From contig NZ_JAHKSH010000004.1 of the NCBI RefSeq assembly GCF_019720895.1, forward strand, positions 461,716 through 525,715: DNA of 64,000 nucleotides. The letters run 5' to 3'. The notes below the pieces were generated by a model. It saw only the letters and a program-made list of their open reading frames with translations. It searched no databases and had not been told where the DNA came from. Shown here piece after piece: positions 27,443 through 35,749 of the stretch (within the stretch, counting starts at the first letter, position 1; every line of letters begins with the position of its first letter). Made by a program: the position numbers and the translations under genes. This stretch comes from Microbacterium salitolerans. GTDB taxonomy: Bacteria > Actinomycetota > Actinomycetes > Actinomycetales > Microbacteriaceae.

Positions 27443-28228
27443 CTAGGCGGGCAAAGATACCTGGATGACGGTGCCTTCGAACGGCTGGTCGACCGTCCGC
27501 TTCGTCACAGTATCGCCCTCGTACCTGAAAATCGCCACCCCCGACGCGATATGCACTACACCGCCAGCTGCGATCGAAGTGCTCACAGTCTCTGGGAGGC
27601 CCTGCCCTCGGCCCACTTCACCAGTGGCACTGATGTTCGCCACGGTGGCCAGTTCGATTGCGTTGGAATCATCGTTCACCGCCTGGCGCTTCTCGAGGCT
27701 CTCCCGCAGCCCGATGCCGCTGTCAGCGATCGCGAAGATGATGCGTCCGTTAATCGTCTGCGCAACTGCGTATCCACCATCGACCTCCGCGTGAAACTCG
27801 ATGTTCCCAACTGTCTCGCAGATCGCGTTGTGGAGCGCCTCAACGACGGCCGGGTCCGTGCCGTTCGCATGGAGCTTGTCCGCAACGAGTGCAGCCACCT
27901 TCTCGCCACCGTGCTCCCCCTGCACCTTCTGAAGCTCGAGCAGTTGCGCGGAAAGATCGCGCGCGTTCACACTCGGGAGATCGTGCGAGACACCCATCCG
28001 CTCCATCTCCGCTCCGAGACCGATACGGGCGAGGTAGTTCGCCACGTTGACATCCTTCGGCCTCAGCACAGTCACCTGCTGTCCCGCGCGACGAGCACGA
28101 TCCGCCAAAGCGATCGTGCCTGCAAGTGCTACAGGCTCCACGAATGTTGCGTTGGTGAAGTCCGCGATGCTTCCGTCACCCCACTGGGTGCTGAAATTTG
28201 TGGGGTTGAGACTTCCGCTGAGCTGCAT
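27443..28228 (-). CDS. GHKL-type ATPase with N-terminal STAS-like region
   Basis: 261 aa. Residues about 15-75 (ATFVEPVALAGTIALADRA, NVANYLARIGLG) resemble a STAS-like module. The C-terminal half has a full GHKL ATP site: N-box ICETVGN (E-x3-N), G1 FAIADSGIGL and G2 GRGQGL. No phosphoacceptor His or sensor domain is seen, so it is closer to SpoIIAB/RsbW-type regulators or ATP-driven switches than to a sensor kinase. ATG 28228 was chosen over an upstream start at 28306. Operon with the STAS-like gene, in the accessory zone beyond the holin. Function unknown. Confidence 0.68.
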   Translation of the reverse strand: MQLSGSLNPTNFSTQWGDGSIADFTNATFVEPVALAGTIALADRARRAGQQVTVLRPKDVNVANYLARIGLGAEMERMGVSHDLPSVNARDLSAQLLELQKVQGEHGGEKVAALVADKLHANGTDPAVVEALHNAICETVGNIEFHAEVDGGYAVAQTINGRIIFAIADSGIGLRESLEKRQAVNDDSNAIELATVANISATGEVGRGQGLPETVSTSIAAGGVVHIASGVAIFRYEGDTVTKRTVDQPFEGTVIQVSLPA

Positions 28229-28280
28229 TAGTAGACGTACCTTGCGTTGTGGGGCGGGGACCCTCCGAGCATATCGACGA

Positions 28281-28342
28281 ATCGCCCCTCCCAGGGAGCC
28301 TGCCACCGCTGTGGCGTCAGTAGCTCACCCAGGAGGGGCGAT
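28281..28342. promoter_or_regulatory. Long inverted repeat between holin and GHKL genes
   Basis: Perfect 11-bp arms, ATCGCCCCTCC and GGAGGGGCGAT, are 40 bases apart and enclose a smaller GCCAC-CGCT-GTGGC hairpin. It may end the lysis transcript or regulate the GHKL/STAS operon. Confidence 0.45.
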
Positions 28343-28369
28343 CGTGTATTGCTGGTGCGGGCGTGAAGG

Positions 28370-28888
28370 TCAGAACGTGCCCGCTGGTGGACGAGTGACG
28401 CCGCCGGGCGCGAGACCGTCGTCCGAACCTGCCGGCGCAGCCGGGGCGTCGACCGGCAGCGTCACCACTGGATCCGATGTCGGCATGGTCGGAGCCGTCG
28501 GTCCAGCGGGCAGGGTGGCGAGGATGAGGCGCAGCAGCGAGATGAATGCGGACATCGCCGCGGACTGCAGCACGAGGGCCCAGTCGACATCGGTGATCAG
28601 CACCGCGCCGGTGAGGCCGGCCGCGAGAGCCTGGCCGAACGTCTTCCCCACGCGCTCGAGTGCCGCGAGCCACCAGGGCAGCTCGACGCCGTCGGACTCC
28701 GGGAGGCCAGCGAGCGACGTCGCGAGAGAAGCGATCGCGCCCACAGCGGCGGCCGAGAGCGCGACAAGCCACGAGATGTCGGCGATGACCGTCGCGCCGA
28801 GATAGGGGATCACGACGGCGATGGCCGTGTAGAGGGCCCGGAGGCCGGCAGCGCGCCACCATGTGGCGCTCGTGATGCGGTTCTTCAT
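28370..28888 (-). CDS. Phage holin (r1t-like)
   Basis: 172 aa. At least three hydrophobic segments, including ALYTAIAVVIPYLGATVIA, VALSAAAVGAIASLATSLAG and GQALAAGLTGAVLI, then a Pro/Ala-rich C-terminal tail. The order and the late position after the endolysin fit r1t-type holins of actinophages, which permeabilise the membrane at lysis. Start overlaps the upstream stop by four bases. Confidence 0.75.
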   Translation of the reverse strand: MKNRITSATWWRAAGLRALYTAIAVVIPYLGATVIADISWLVALSAAAVGAIASLATSLAGLPESDGVELPWWLAALERVGKTFGQALAAGLTGAVLITDVDWALVLQSAAMSAFISLLRLILATLPAGPTAPTMPTSDPVVTLPVDAPAAPAGSDDGLAPGGVTRPPAGTF

Positions 28889-29199
28889 GGAGACTCCCTC
28901 GAGGGATAGTCGGGCAGGTGGTCCGCCCCGAGGCACGGGGCGTCGATGATGACGCGTCGATGCACGGCGAGGGACTCCTCGACGCGGCGGATCCGACGCG
29001 CGAGCCGGTCCTCTTCGGCTTCCGCGCCCTCGAGCGCCGTGCGCGCTTTGTCGCGTTCCTGGATCGCTCGGTCGACCTCGGCGCGCCTCTTGCTGAGGTG
29101 TCCGGCGTGGGCGTCGCGGGCCCAGTCGATGAGCTTCGTGACGACGGCGCCCACGACGCCGGATCCGAGGATCAGGGTGAGGATCTGCTCAGTCGTCAT
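28885..29199 (-). CDS. Small membrane protein with coiled coil, lysis cassette
   Basis: 104 aa. N-terminal helix ILTLILGSGVVGAVVTKLI, then a charged coiled coil (RAEVDRAIQERDKARTALEG onward). Such one-helix coiled-coil proteins are usual in actinophage lysis cassettes next to holins. Precise role unknown. Confidence 0.65.
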   Translation of the reverse strand: MTTEQILTLILGSGVVGAVVTKLIDWARDAHAGHLSKRRAEVDRAIQERDKARTALEGAEAEEDRLARRIRRVEESLAVHRRVIIDAPCLGADHLPDYPSRESP

Positions 29200-29827
29200 G
29201 GGGCGCCTCCGGTCGCGGCTCGAACGAGTACCCCCGAATGAGCAGCCACCGAACGGCGAAGAGAGCTCCCGCGAGCGCGATGACGCCAAGCTGGGTGAGG
29301 CGCGATCCGCTCGTCTCAAGCTGGCGGCCGAGCACGACGATCCCGTAGATGCCAATGCCTGCCCCGGTCAGAATGATCGCGAGGCGCTCCGCCCACCACC
29401 ACCCAGGCAGCACGGCGAGGGCGCCACCGACGCCGCCGGCGATGAGCAGGATCGCCCACGCCGTCGACAGCGGGTCGCCGAGGGATCCCTCGACGGTGCG
29501 CGGTGGGGAGACGAGGGTCGTGATCCCCGTGTAGGTGACGATGAGGTACACCACGAAGAAGGCCGACGTGATGTGTCGCGGCTCCGTGATCGATTCCCAC
29601 ACGTGCCTCAGCGCGACGGCGACGACCCGGCGAGGCGAGCTCGCCGTCACGCGCCGTCGGCCGAGCTCCTCGTGCGGCTGGTCGATCATGCGATCCGCAG
29701 CGTCGATGCTCGAGGCGCGGTCCTTCGACCGAGCCGCGAGCAACGCGCCGGCGAGAGCGCAGAGCATCGTCAGGACGATGCCGGCGACGGTGAGCACCAG
29801 CGGCGGGACGTTCGAGATGAGCTCCAT
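29189..29827 (-). CDS. Five-helix membrane protein, lysis cassette
   Basis: 212 aa with about five membrane segments, the first at residues 8-33 and the rest in the C-terminal two thirds. It sits among endolysin and holin genes with overlapping stops and starts. Possible second holin or antiholin; no family motif recognised. Confidence 0.6.
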   Translation of the reverse strand: MELISNVPPLVLTVAGIVLTMLCALAGALLAARSKDRASSIDAADRMIDQPHEELGRRRVTASSPRRVVAVALRHVWESITEPRHITSAFFVVYLIVTYTGITTLVSPPRTVEGSLGDPLSTAWAILLIAGGVGGALAVLPGWWWAERLAIILTGAGIGIYGIVVLGRQLETSGSRLTQLGVIALAGALFAVRWLLIRGYSFEPRPEAPHDD

Positions 29828-29973
29828 CACATGGCACCTCCTCGCGCCGTGAGGAACGCGATCAGCCACAGGAAGAAGACGATCGACCGGACCGCCGCCC
29901 ACGCCGCGAGCGCGGTCATTCCGAGCGTGACGAGGCCGACGATGAGGGCGAACGTCTTCGTTCCGGCGGGCAT
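29827..29973 (-). CDS. Small two-helix membrane protein
   Basis: 48 aa, MPAGTKTFALIVGLVTLGMT at the start and a second hydrophobic stretch VFFLWLIAFLTA. Its start overlaps the endolysin stop and its stop overlaps the next start. A holin-like role is plausible by size and place. Confidence 0.6.
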   Translation of the reverse strand: MPAGTKTFALIVGLVTLGMTALAAWAAVRSIVFFLWLIAFLTARGGAM

Positions 29974-31055
29974 CACGTCACCGGGGCTTCCCAAGCGGCC
30001 GCCCATGTGGCGGGGCCGATGAGGCCGTCGGCCTTCAGGCCCTTCTCGCGCTGGAAGGCGAGGGTGTTCTCGCGGGTCTCGGTGCCGTAGAGGCCATCGG
30101 ATCCGTGGAGCGGGAACAGCCAGCCGCGGTCTTCCATGCGCTGCTGCCAGCGCCAGAGGTGCTTCCGCATCTCGGAGGCGGTGCCGTGGCGGTTGCCGTG
30201 GTGTCCGCTGACGGACTCGCGCGGGCCGCTCTCGGGGCCGAAGTACCAGTCCTTCGGGAGCGGGAACGCGGGCGCCTTCGGGGTGCTCGGCTTCGGCGTG
30301 CCTCCCGACTTCGCGGGGGCCTTCTGCAGCGCGGCCCACGTGGCGGGGCCGACGTCGCCGTCGACCGCGAGCCCGGCGGCAGCCTGGAAGGCGCGCACCT
30401 TCTTCTCGGTGTCGGGCCCGTAGATGCCGTCGACGGTCGTGGCGTGGCCGTGCACGCCGAGTCGCTTCTGGATGTCGCGGATCGGATAGCCGGCCCACGT
30501 GCCGGACGTCGAGCCGCCGCCACCGCCGATCGGGGCGGGGCCGTCGCCGGATCCGAGGATCTGCTGCGCGCGGCGCGTGATCCACGCCAGGTCCATGCCG
30601 CCGGGGCACGCGGTCGCGTAGGAACCGCCGTGGATCGTGTACACCTCACGGTGTCCGAGGACGGTCCACGTCGACGGGGAGCCGTTGCGGTGCGGGTAGA
30701 AGCCGAACGACTGCGCTGCGGACGCGACGAACTGCGCGATCGATTCGTGCGTCGCAGCCGACAGCGTCCACGAGGGGGCGGCGCTGTCGTTGACGCACTC
30801 GCACGTCATACCCCAGCTGTCCCAGTAACCGTCGCCGAGGGACCAGGCGCGCCGGTTCGCGGGCACCGTCTGGATGATGTCGCGGTCCTTGATCGCGGCG
30901 TGTGCGGAGACGGTGCGGCCGCCGGGCATCATCATGCCGACGAGTGCCTCGACGCTGCCGGTCATGGCGGCGTGGTGGAGGACGACGCCACCGACACCGC
31001 GGATGCGGGGGCTGTGGTCGCTCGTCAGACGGGTTGCGGTGTAGACGCTGCTCAT
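29973..31055 (-). CDS. Endolysin: N-acetylmuramoyl-L-alanine amidase with two peptidoglycan-binding domains
   Basis: 360 aa. The N-terminal amidase_2 domain has VGGVVLHHAAMTGS, HAAIKDRDIIQTVP, WTVLGHREVY and ATACPGG, giving the zinc His and Cys/His pattern. Two C-terminal PG_binding_1 repeats follow (GTWAGYPIRDIQKRLGVHGH with VDGIYGPDTEKKVRAFQAAA; and LWRWQQRM with DGLYGTETRENTLAFQREKG). It cleaves the cell wall at the end of the lytic cycle. It follows a 40-codon gene with a TGATG overlap. Confidence 0.92.
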   Translation of the reverse strand: MSSVYTATRLTSDHSPRIRGVGGVVLHHAAMTGSVEALVGMMMPGGRTVSAHAAIKDRDIIQTVPANRRAWSLGDGYWDSWGMTCECVNDSAAPSWTLSAATHESIAQFVASAAQSFGFYPHRNGSPSTWTVLGHREVYTIHGGSYATACPGGMDLAWITRRAQQILGSGDGPAPIGGGGGSTSGTWAGYPIRDIQKRLGVHGHATTVDGIYGPDTEKKVRAFQAAAGLAVDGDVGPATWAALQKAPAKSGGTPKPSTPKAPAFPLPKDWYFGPESGPRESVSGHHGNRHGTASEMRKHLWRWQQRMEDRGWLFPLHGSDGLYGTETRENTLAFQREKGLKADGLIGPATWAAAWEAPVT

Positions 31056-31177
31056 CAGTCGTCTCCCCTGTCACCCTCGGGACGGACCATCGCGTCGGAT
31101 CCGTCGTACTCGTCGTTCGGGTCGAGAGCGCGCTTCTGTAGCGCCAGCACCTCGGCTTCACGGGCCTGCTTCGACAT
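31055..31177 (-). CDS. Small hypothetical protein before the endolysin
   Basis: 40 aa, starting MSKQAREAEVLALQKRALDP, behind a GGAGGAG ribosome site. Charged and helical with an acidic tail. The stop overlaps the endolysin start, so translation of the two is coupled. Confidence 0.6.
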   Translation of the reverse strand: MSKQAREAEVLALQKRALDPNDEYDGSDAMVRPEGDRGDD

Positions 31178-31206
31178 CACTGCTCCTCCGGTTCATGCAT
31201 GAGAAA

Positions 31207-31228
31207 AGCCGCCCCGGTCGGGACGGCT
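31207..31228 (-). terminator. Terminator between tail and lysis genes
   Basis: On the minus strand AGCCGTCCC-GACC-GGGGCGGCT, with one G-U pair, is followed by TTTT. It separates the last tail gene from the lysis cassette and may dampen rather than stop read-through, as no strong promoter is seen after it. Confidence 0.75.
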
Positions 31229-31246
31229 GATGGTGAGACGCGGCCT

Positions 31247-31630
31247 CTACGCGACCGGGTACGTGAAGTAGAACCGCATGCTGGTGGCGGATGAGCCGGA
31301 GGTGTTGAACACTCGGATCTCCCCTTCCGGCGTGACCTGCATGTATCCACCCGCGGGGTTCCCTGAGATCACAGCTCCGCCATGTGAGACGAACGGCGGC
31401 ACATACTCGGGGGCGAGCGTCCCCACGATGGACATCCCGGTTGGAATCGTTCCGCTGTGGACCCCCTGCAGGGTGACGAGGCCGCCCACCTTCCGTGCCC
31501 GATAGGCGGTGTTAGGCAGCATTTGCGTCACTGCGCCGCCCGACGTCTCCGAGAGCAACGGTCCGAATCGGTTCTTGAACTCCTGGCCGATGCGCGTCGC
31601 GAGATCGGTCACTCGAGTGGCGAGACTCAT
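31247..31630 (-). CDS. Tail-associated protein, possible receptor-binding tip
   Basis: 127 aa. Helical start (MSLATRVTDLATRIGQEF) and a beta-rich remainder with Gly/Thr-rich loops, resembling the C-terminal head of small tail fibres. It is the last structural gene before the terminator. Function inferred from place and composition. Confidence 0.45.
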   Translation of the reverse strand: MSLATRVTDLATRIGQEFKNRFGPLLSETSGGAVTQMLPNTAYRARKVGGLVTLQGVHSGTIPTGMSIVGTLAPEYVPPFVSHGGAVISGNPAGGYMQVTPEGEIRVFNTSGSSATSMRFYFTYPVA

Positions 31631-31641
31631 CCTGGGTCCTT

Positions 31642-31947
31642 TCAGACGACGACGGTGATCGTCGACAACGCGGCGCCTTCTGCGAGCGCAGTGGCGATCT
31701 CGGTGATGCGAGGTTCTTGGACGCGGGGTTCCCAGTCGACGATTGCCTGGGCGATGTCGCCCGGGTCGATGTCGACGGCGCCGAGCTGGTCGATGATTCC
31801 GTACTCGGGCAGGGCGGTCCGCTCTCCTCGAGGGGTCGACAGCAGCGACCGGATCGACTGGACGAGGTCGGCAGAGCTGTCCTGGGTGAGAGTGCGCAGC
31901 GCGCCCGTCTGACTGACCTCGAGCGGGAGACGAAGGGTGGTAGGCAT
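31642..31947 (-). CDS. Baseplate wedge protein, gp25-like
   Basis: 101 aa. VQSIRSLLSTPRGERTALPE and YGIIDQLG are the hallmark of the T4 gp25/P2 W family (region after LLxTxxGER, then YG), which joins the tail tube end to the wedges and triggers sheath contraction. Its position after the fibre gene rather than before J departs from the P2 order W-J-I. Confidence 0.85.
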   Translation of the reverse strand: MPTTLRLPLEVSQTGALRTLTQDSSADLVQSIRSLLSTPRGERTALPEYGIIDQLGAVDIDPGDIAQAIVDWEPRVQEPRITEIATALAEGAALSTITVVV

Positions 31948-31954
31948 TGGGGTC

Positions 31955-32197
31955 CTATCCATCGACAGAAACGATCCACGGCCCGGCCGTCGTGAAGACG
32001 ATGAGCACGTGCATTCCGGGAGCGATCGGAATCGCATCGACAGTGCGGGGGCCTCGGCACGGACCGATCGGATAGTCTGCCGACTGCCCGATCGGGGTAA
32101 CGAGAATCCCGGCGTCGCTGACGGCGGTGACGACTGCGCTGACCGGCTCGAGGTGGACGCGCGGCGCACGGCCCCGCACGAGGTCGTCGAGCGCCAT
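31955..32197 (-). CDS. Small tail/baseplate protein
   Basis: 80 aa, beta-rich (VSAVVTAVSDAGILVTPIG ... HVLIVFTTAGPWIVSVDG), lying between a fibre-like gene and the gp25 gene. It resembles the OB-like core of short baseplate or spike proteins, but this is only a guess. Tight spacing to both neighbours. Confidence 0.55.
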   Translation of the reverse strand: MALDDLVRGRAPRVHLEPVSAVVTAVSDAGILVTPIGQSADYPIGPCRGPRTVDAIPIAPGMHVLIVFTTAGPWIVSVDG

Positions 32198-32199
32198 GG

Positions 32200-32706
32200 T
32201 CAGAGGGCCGCTTCGAAGGCGGTGACGAAGTTGGTCTCCGGATTCCCGATGTTCGCGGCCGACTCCACCCCCAGGCTCGTGCGGGCCGCGGCGGCCGTCG
32301 CACCGCCGGTGCCGCCCTGCGCGATCGGGAGCGTGCCGGTGACGCCCGGTCGCGGCGCCGACGACAGCGGAGAAGACGCGACCGTCGACCCGAGGTTCAC
32401 GAGCAGCGACGGCGCGACCGACAGCCCCGTGCCGCCGTTACCGATCGGCACCGGGGCCGCGGCGTCGATCACCCACTTCCAGTCGCCAGCGGTGCCGGAC
32501 CGGTTCACCTCGAGGCGCTGCAGCGTCGTGTTGAAGATGACCATGCCCGGCCACAGATTGACCAGGACATCGCGCTCGGCCGTCGTGACGACCCGGATCC
32601 CGGGCACCTGTTCGAGGAACACAGCGAGCGCCTCGAGATCGAGGCGCGGCTTGTCAGGGTCGGGCGCCTCTGGGTAGGGGAAGCCCTTGCTTGTCTGAGT
32701 CGGCAT
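32200..32706 (-). CDS. Short tail-fibre-like protein
   Basis: 168 aa. After an N-terminal region starting MPTQTSKGFPYPEAPDPDKP come two Gly-rich repeats, VPIGNGGTGLSVAPSL and LPIAQGGTGGATAAAARTSL. Repeats of the QGGTG type occur in many phage tail fibres. Probably host recognition. Confidence 0.65.
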   Translation of the reverse strand: MPTQTSKGFPYPEAPDPDKPRLDLEALAVFLEQVPGIRVVTTAERDVLVNLWPGMVIFNTTLQRLEVNRSGTAGDWKWVIDAAAPVPIGNGGTGLSVAPSLLVNLGSTVASSPLSSAPRPGVTGTLPIAQGGTGGATAAAARTSLGVESAANIGNPETNFVTAFEAAL

Positions 32707-32709
32707 CGG

Positions 32710-33279
32710 TCACTCCTCGGCTGTCGCGTACGTGTCGGCGGTGGCTTCTGCGGTCTCGTAGGTGCCGGCGACGTCCCCCGCCTCCTGGTAGGAGTGCGGC
32801 GGGTAGAACTCGAAGTCGAACGTCACGCCGGCGGGGCGGTGCCGTTCGGCGAGTGCTCGGATCGTGGCCTGCGTCGTGCCGGGGGCGAAGTCCGATTCGT
32901 AGACGCGGATCGTCGCGTGCCACGCACCGGTGTCTCGCTCGTCGACGAACACGCGGCGCGTGTCGACGAGGGCGGACCTGATCGATGCGAGCAGCGCCTT
33001 GTACGTGCCACGAGACCAGCCGGGGCGCGTGCGAATGATGGTGCGCTGCTCTTCGGGGGTGAGGGTCGGATCCGGGTTGATGCCGACCAGCTGCGCGAGC
33101 CATCCGGGCTGCGGGCCGTCCACGTCGAACGCGGCCGCCCATCCGTCTGGGGTGAGCGCGACGAGCTCGTCGGTTCCGGCGACCGGCGCGGTGAGGCTCT
33201 CGACGAGCGGTGTGAGGTGCTCGCCGGCGTGGCGACGAAACGATGCGCCGAGGCCGGCGAGGACGCGGTCGGCGATCAT
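32710..33279 (-). CDS. Tail protein I-like baseplate component
   Basis: 189 aa, start overlapping the baseplate J stop (ATGA). TPDGWAAAFDVDGPQPGWLA with QLVGINPDPTLTPEEQR, and a C-terminal portion in which a DFEFYPPHSYQEAG segment precedes repeated ATAD/TYAT motifs, match the tail-I pattern (P2 gpI), which sits next to J in contractile-tail phages. Confidence 0.65.
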   Translation of the reverse strand: MIADRVLAGLGASFRRHAGEHLTPLVESLTAPVAGTDELVALTPDGWAAAFDVDGPQPGWLAQLVGINPDPTLTPEEQRTIIRTRPGWSRGTYKALLASIRSALVDTRRVFVDERDTGAWHATIRVYESDFAPGTTQATIRALAERHRPAGVTFDFEFYPPHSYQEAGDVAGTYETAEATADTYATAEE

Positions 33280-34463
33280 GAGGCGGTAACCGTCACGGTC
33301 GCGTCGACGAGCGCACCGGGGCCGGCGAGCGCGATGTCGGCCGTACCGCCGTCGAGGGTGATCCCGTTGATCGCCGCGACACCGGGGACGGTCGCGACGA
33401 CGACCGCGACATCGAGCGTGCGGAGCGTGTCGACTTCCGCCCACGTCGCGGAGTCACCGTCGGCGGTGCCCCACACGGAGGATGACAGCGCCTTGGTGAC
33501 GGCTGCGGTGACGGCTGCCTCCACGGCGGGTGTCTCCTGCCCGGTCGCGGCGGTCACCGTCACGTCGACGGCGACGGCGGTCCGCGTCGGGTCGATCAGA
33601 TGGAAGATGAAGCCCACTTCCCTGATCCCCTCGAGCGCGGCCTGCAGGCGCTCTCTCGCGAACGTGTCGAGGTCAGCGCCCGTGGCGGTGACGGGGATGA
33701 TCGTCACGGCTCGGTCGGCAGGTGTGCCCGGATCGTTCGGGTCGTACCGGTCGAGGGCGAGGGCGCGCTGCGTGCCCTCCACGGTCGTCGCGAACGCGGC
33801 GAGATCCTCGGCCCGCACACCTCCCGGCTTCAGCGTCGCGAGCCACGCGGTGAAGCGGGTCAGGAACGTCGTCAGGGTCTCTGCCCCGACGCCACCCGTC
33901 GCCGGCGCCGTCAGCGTCGCGGTGATGATGACGGGCGAGACGGTCTGGATCGACGCCTTCTCACCGATCGTGCCCGTGTTCCACTCGTCGCCGATGTCGA
34001 GGGCGAGGAAGTCGACCGCGATGTCGCCGCGCCAGTAGCCCGCGAAGTCACCGGAGGCGACCTCCGCGAACGACGCGACGAGGGTGATCTGCTTCGGGAC
34101 GACGAACGGCTGCTGCCCCACGGTGATGGTGAAGCCGGCCGGGACGGTCACCCCGCGATCGAATGGCGCGGTTCCCGCCGACGGCGGCAGCTGCGCCGTG
34201 AGGGTCACCTGCGGCAGCACCGCTTTGAGGCCGTCGATCGGCTCGAAGCCGAACGCTGCCGCGACGCCGGCGGCTGCGTACTCCGCTGCGGTCACCGCCG
34301 CCCGGTTCACGGCTGCCAGCTGGTAGCCGATCTCTTCGGCGAGCGCGACCTCGGGGGCGCCCTCGGAGGGGATCCAGCCCGGGATCTTCTGGGAGAGGCC
34401 GGTGAGGATGTTGCGGATGATCGTCCCCTCGTCGATGGGGACGGGCAGCGGTTCCCAGGGCAT
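33276..34463 (-). CDS. Baseplate J-like wedge protein
   Basis: 395 aa. N-terminal ILTGLSQKIPGWIPSEGAPE and the following AVNRAAVTAAEYAAAGVAAA helix, PFDRGVTVPAGFTITVGQ and later TVTAATGQETPAVEAAVTAA are the features of baseplate J proteins (P2 gpJ / T4 gp6). A structural wedge part of the baseplate. Confidence 0.88.
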   Translation of the reverse strand: MPWEPLPVPIDEGTIIRNILTGLSQKIPGWIPSEGAPEVALAEEIGYQLAAVNRAAVTAAEYAAAGVAAAFGFEPIDGLKAVLPQVTLTAQLPPSAGTAPFDRGVTVPAGFTITVGQQPFVVPKQITLVASFAEVASGDFAGYWRGDIAVDFLALDIGDEWNTGTIGEKASIQTVSPVIITATLTAPATGGVGAETLTTFLTRFTAWLATLKPGGVRAEDLAAFATTVEGTQRALALDRYDPNDPGTPADRAVTIIPVTATGADLDTFARERLQAALEGIREVGFIFHLIDPTRTAVAVDVTVTAATGQETPAVEAAVTAAVTKALSSSVWGTADGDSATWAEVDTLRTLDVAVVVATVPGVAAINGITLDGGTADIALAGPGALVDATVTVTAS

Positions 34464-34464
34464 G

Positions 34465-35241
34465 TCACTCTCCGATCGTGTGTGGTCGGGTCAGGCGTAC
34501 GCGGCCTGTTCCGACGAGTGGCAGGTCTCGGGTCCATTCGGCGACGAGCCAGCGGCCATCGGCCGGACCTGAGGCGTAGACCTGCACGGCGGTCCCGGCC
34601 TCGGCCGTCCATGCCGCGTCGACGGTGAACGTCGCGCGGTCGCGCGGTTGAGCGTGGTCGAGTGCGAAGTCGATGTCGCTGCGCACGAGACCGCGTGAGC
34701 TCGTGATCCTGGTCGCTTCACCGGTGAGGCGCGCGGCGTCGCGGGCGACGATGAGGCGCTGCCCGTCGGAGAAGGCCCGGCCGCCGAGGCGCTCCGCGAG
34801 TGAGGCGATCTCGCGCCACGAGTCGGTCTCACCCAGCAGCGACCGGCCGGCGCCTTCGACATGCTGTTCGCCGATGATGGGGTCGATGTCGACTTTCACG
34901 CCGGCCTCTGTGCAGAACCGGGTGATGACGTCGGCAGCAGGTAGCGCCACCTGGTACATGACCGGGTCGGTGTGCTCGCGCAGCGCGGCGATGATGGCGT
35001 CCTCGTAGACGAGGTGCACGGTGTCGCCGACGCGGCGGATCGCTGCCATGGTCCACGAGCGCCCTTCGGCGGTCGCGGCGTGTGCCGTGGCGAGTGATGC
35101 CGTGAGCTGGTCTTTCGGGAGTCGGACCTGCAGGGTGGAGGCTCCGGAGATCGTGGTGCGGACGCGTGCCGACGTCGCGGCCGACACGAGCTCGAGGCGT
35201 GGCCCGGCGGTGCTCGTGATGTTGATCAGGTTCGCCTTCAC
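34465..35241 (-). CDS. Baseplate hub protein
   Basis: 258 aa beta-rich protein that starts MKANLINITSTAGPRLELVS. Place (after tape measure and a LysM-adapter-sized protein, before J) and length suggest the hub of the XkdQ/gp27 or P2 gpD type. ITSSRGLVRSDIDFALDHAQ and the final TRDLPLVGTGRVRLTRP stretch fit the family's C-terminus. No enzyme motif seen. Confidence 0.6.
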   Translation of the reverse strand: MKANLINITSTAGPRLELVSAATSARVRTTISGASTLQVRLPKDQLTASLATAHAATAEGRSWTMAAIRRVGDTVHLVYEDAIIAALREHTDPVMYQVALPAADVITRFCTEAGVKVDIDPIIGEQHVEGAGRSLLGETDSWREIASLAERLGGRAFSDGQRLIVARDAARLTGEATRITSSRGLVRSDIDFALDHAQPRDRATFTVDAAWTAEAGTAVQVYASGPADGRWLVAEWTRDLPLVGTGRVRLTRPHTIGE

Positions 35242-35254
35242 GAGCTCCGCTCCC

Positions 35255-35749
35255 CTACTCGCCGAGCGCTTGTCTCAGCGCGTCCGCGTAGCCCTTCTCG
35301 TGCGCGTATGCGCGCTCCTTGAGCGTCACGGTCACGTCCTGGCGGATGCGTTCGCCCCGGTCGTTCGTGACGAACTCACCCCAGTCGAGCTCCGTGATCG
35401 CCCATGTGATCGACAGCGGCACGCGGACGTTGCCCGATACGCGGACGAGCGTCGGCGGAGCGTACTCCTGGTAGGAAGCACGCCCCGCCGATGCCCAGTC
35501 CTGCAGCGCACGGATCTCGCCTTCGACCGTGTACTCCCAGTTCGGGAGGAAGCGGTCGAATCGCAGCGGGAGTGTGTAGACGCGCAGCGGCTGCTCGGTC
35601 CACACCAGCAGCGGTTCGCGCAGCTGACGCGGGACCTCTTGCCACCCGCCGACGCCGCCGCTCAGCTTGTCGGTGCCGATGAGCTTGAACGACAGCGACG
35701 GACGTTCCGGGATGGCCCGGGAGATGTGGACATCGAAGTCGCGACTCAC
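35255..35749 (-). CDS. Baseplate/tail adapter protein (gp53- or XkdP-position)
   Basis: 164 aa from GTG 35749, overlapping the tape-measure stop (GTGA). Contains RVYTLPLRFDRFLPNWEYTV and PLSITWAITELDWGEFV. Proteins in this slot link the tape measure end to the hub. A LysM domain, common here, is not evident. Confidence 0.55.
   Translation of the reverse strand: MSRDFDVHISRAIPERPSLSFKLIGTDKLSGGVGGWQEVPRQLREPLLVWTEQPLRVYTLPLRFDRFLPNWEYTVEGEIRALQDWASAGRASYQEYAPPTLVRVSGNVRVPLSITWAITELDWGEFVTNDRGERIRQDVTVTLKERAYAHEKGYADALRQALGE

Noticed and set aside
28344-28805. A plus-strand gene starting GTG behind GGAGGGG after the inverted repeat
   Set aside because: The frame is a shadow of the holin gene and has no recognisable protein character.
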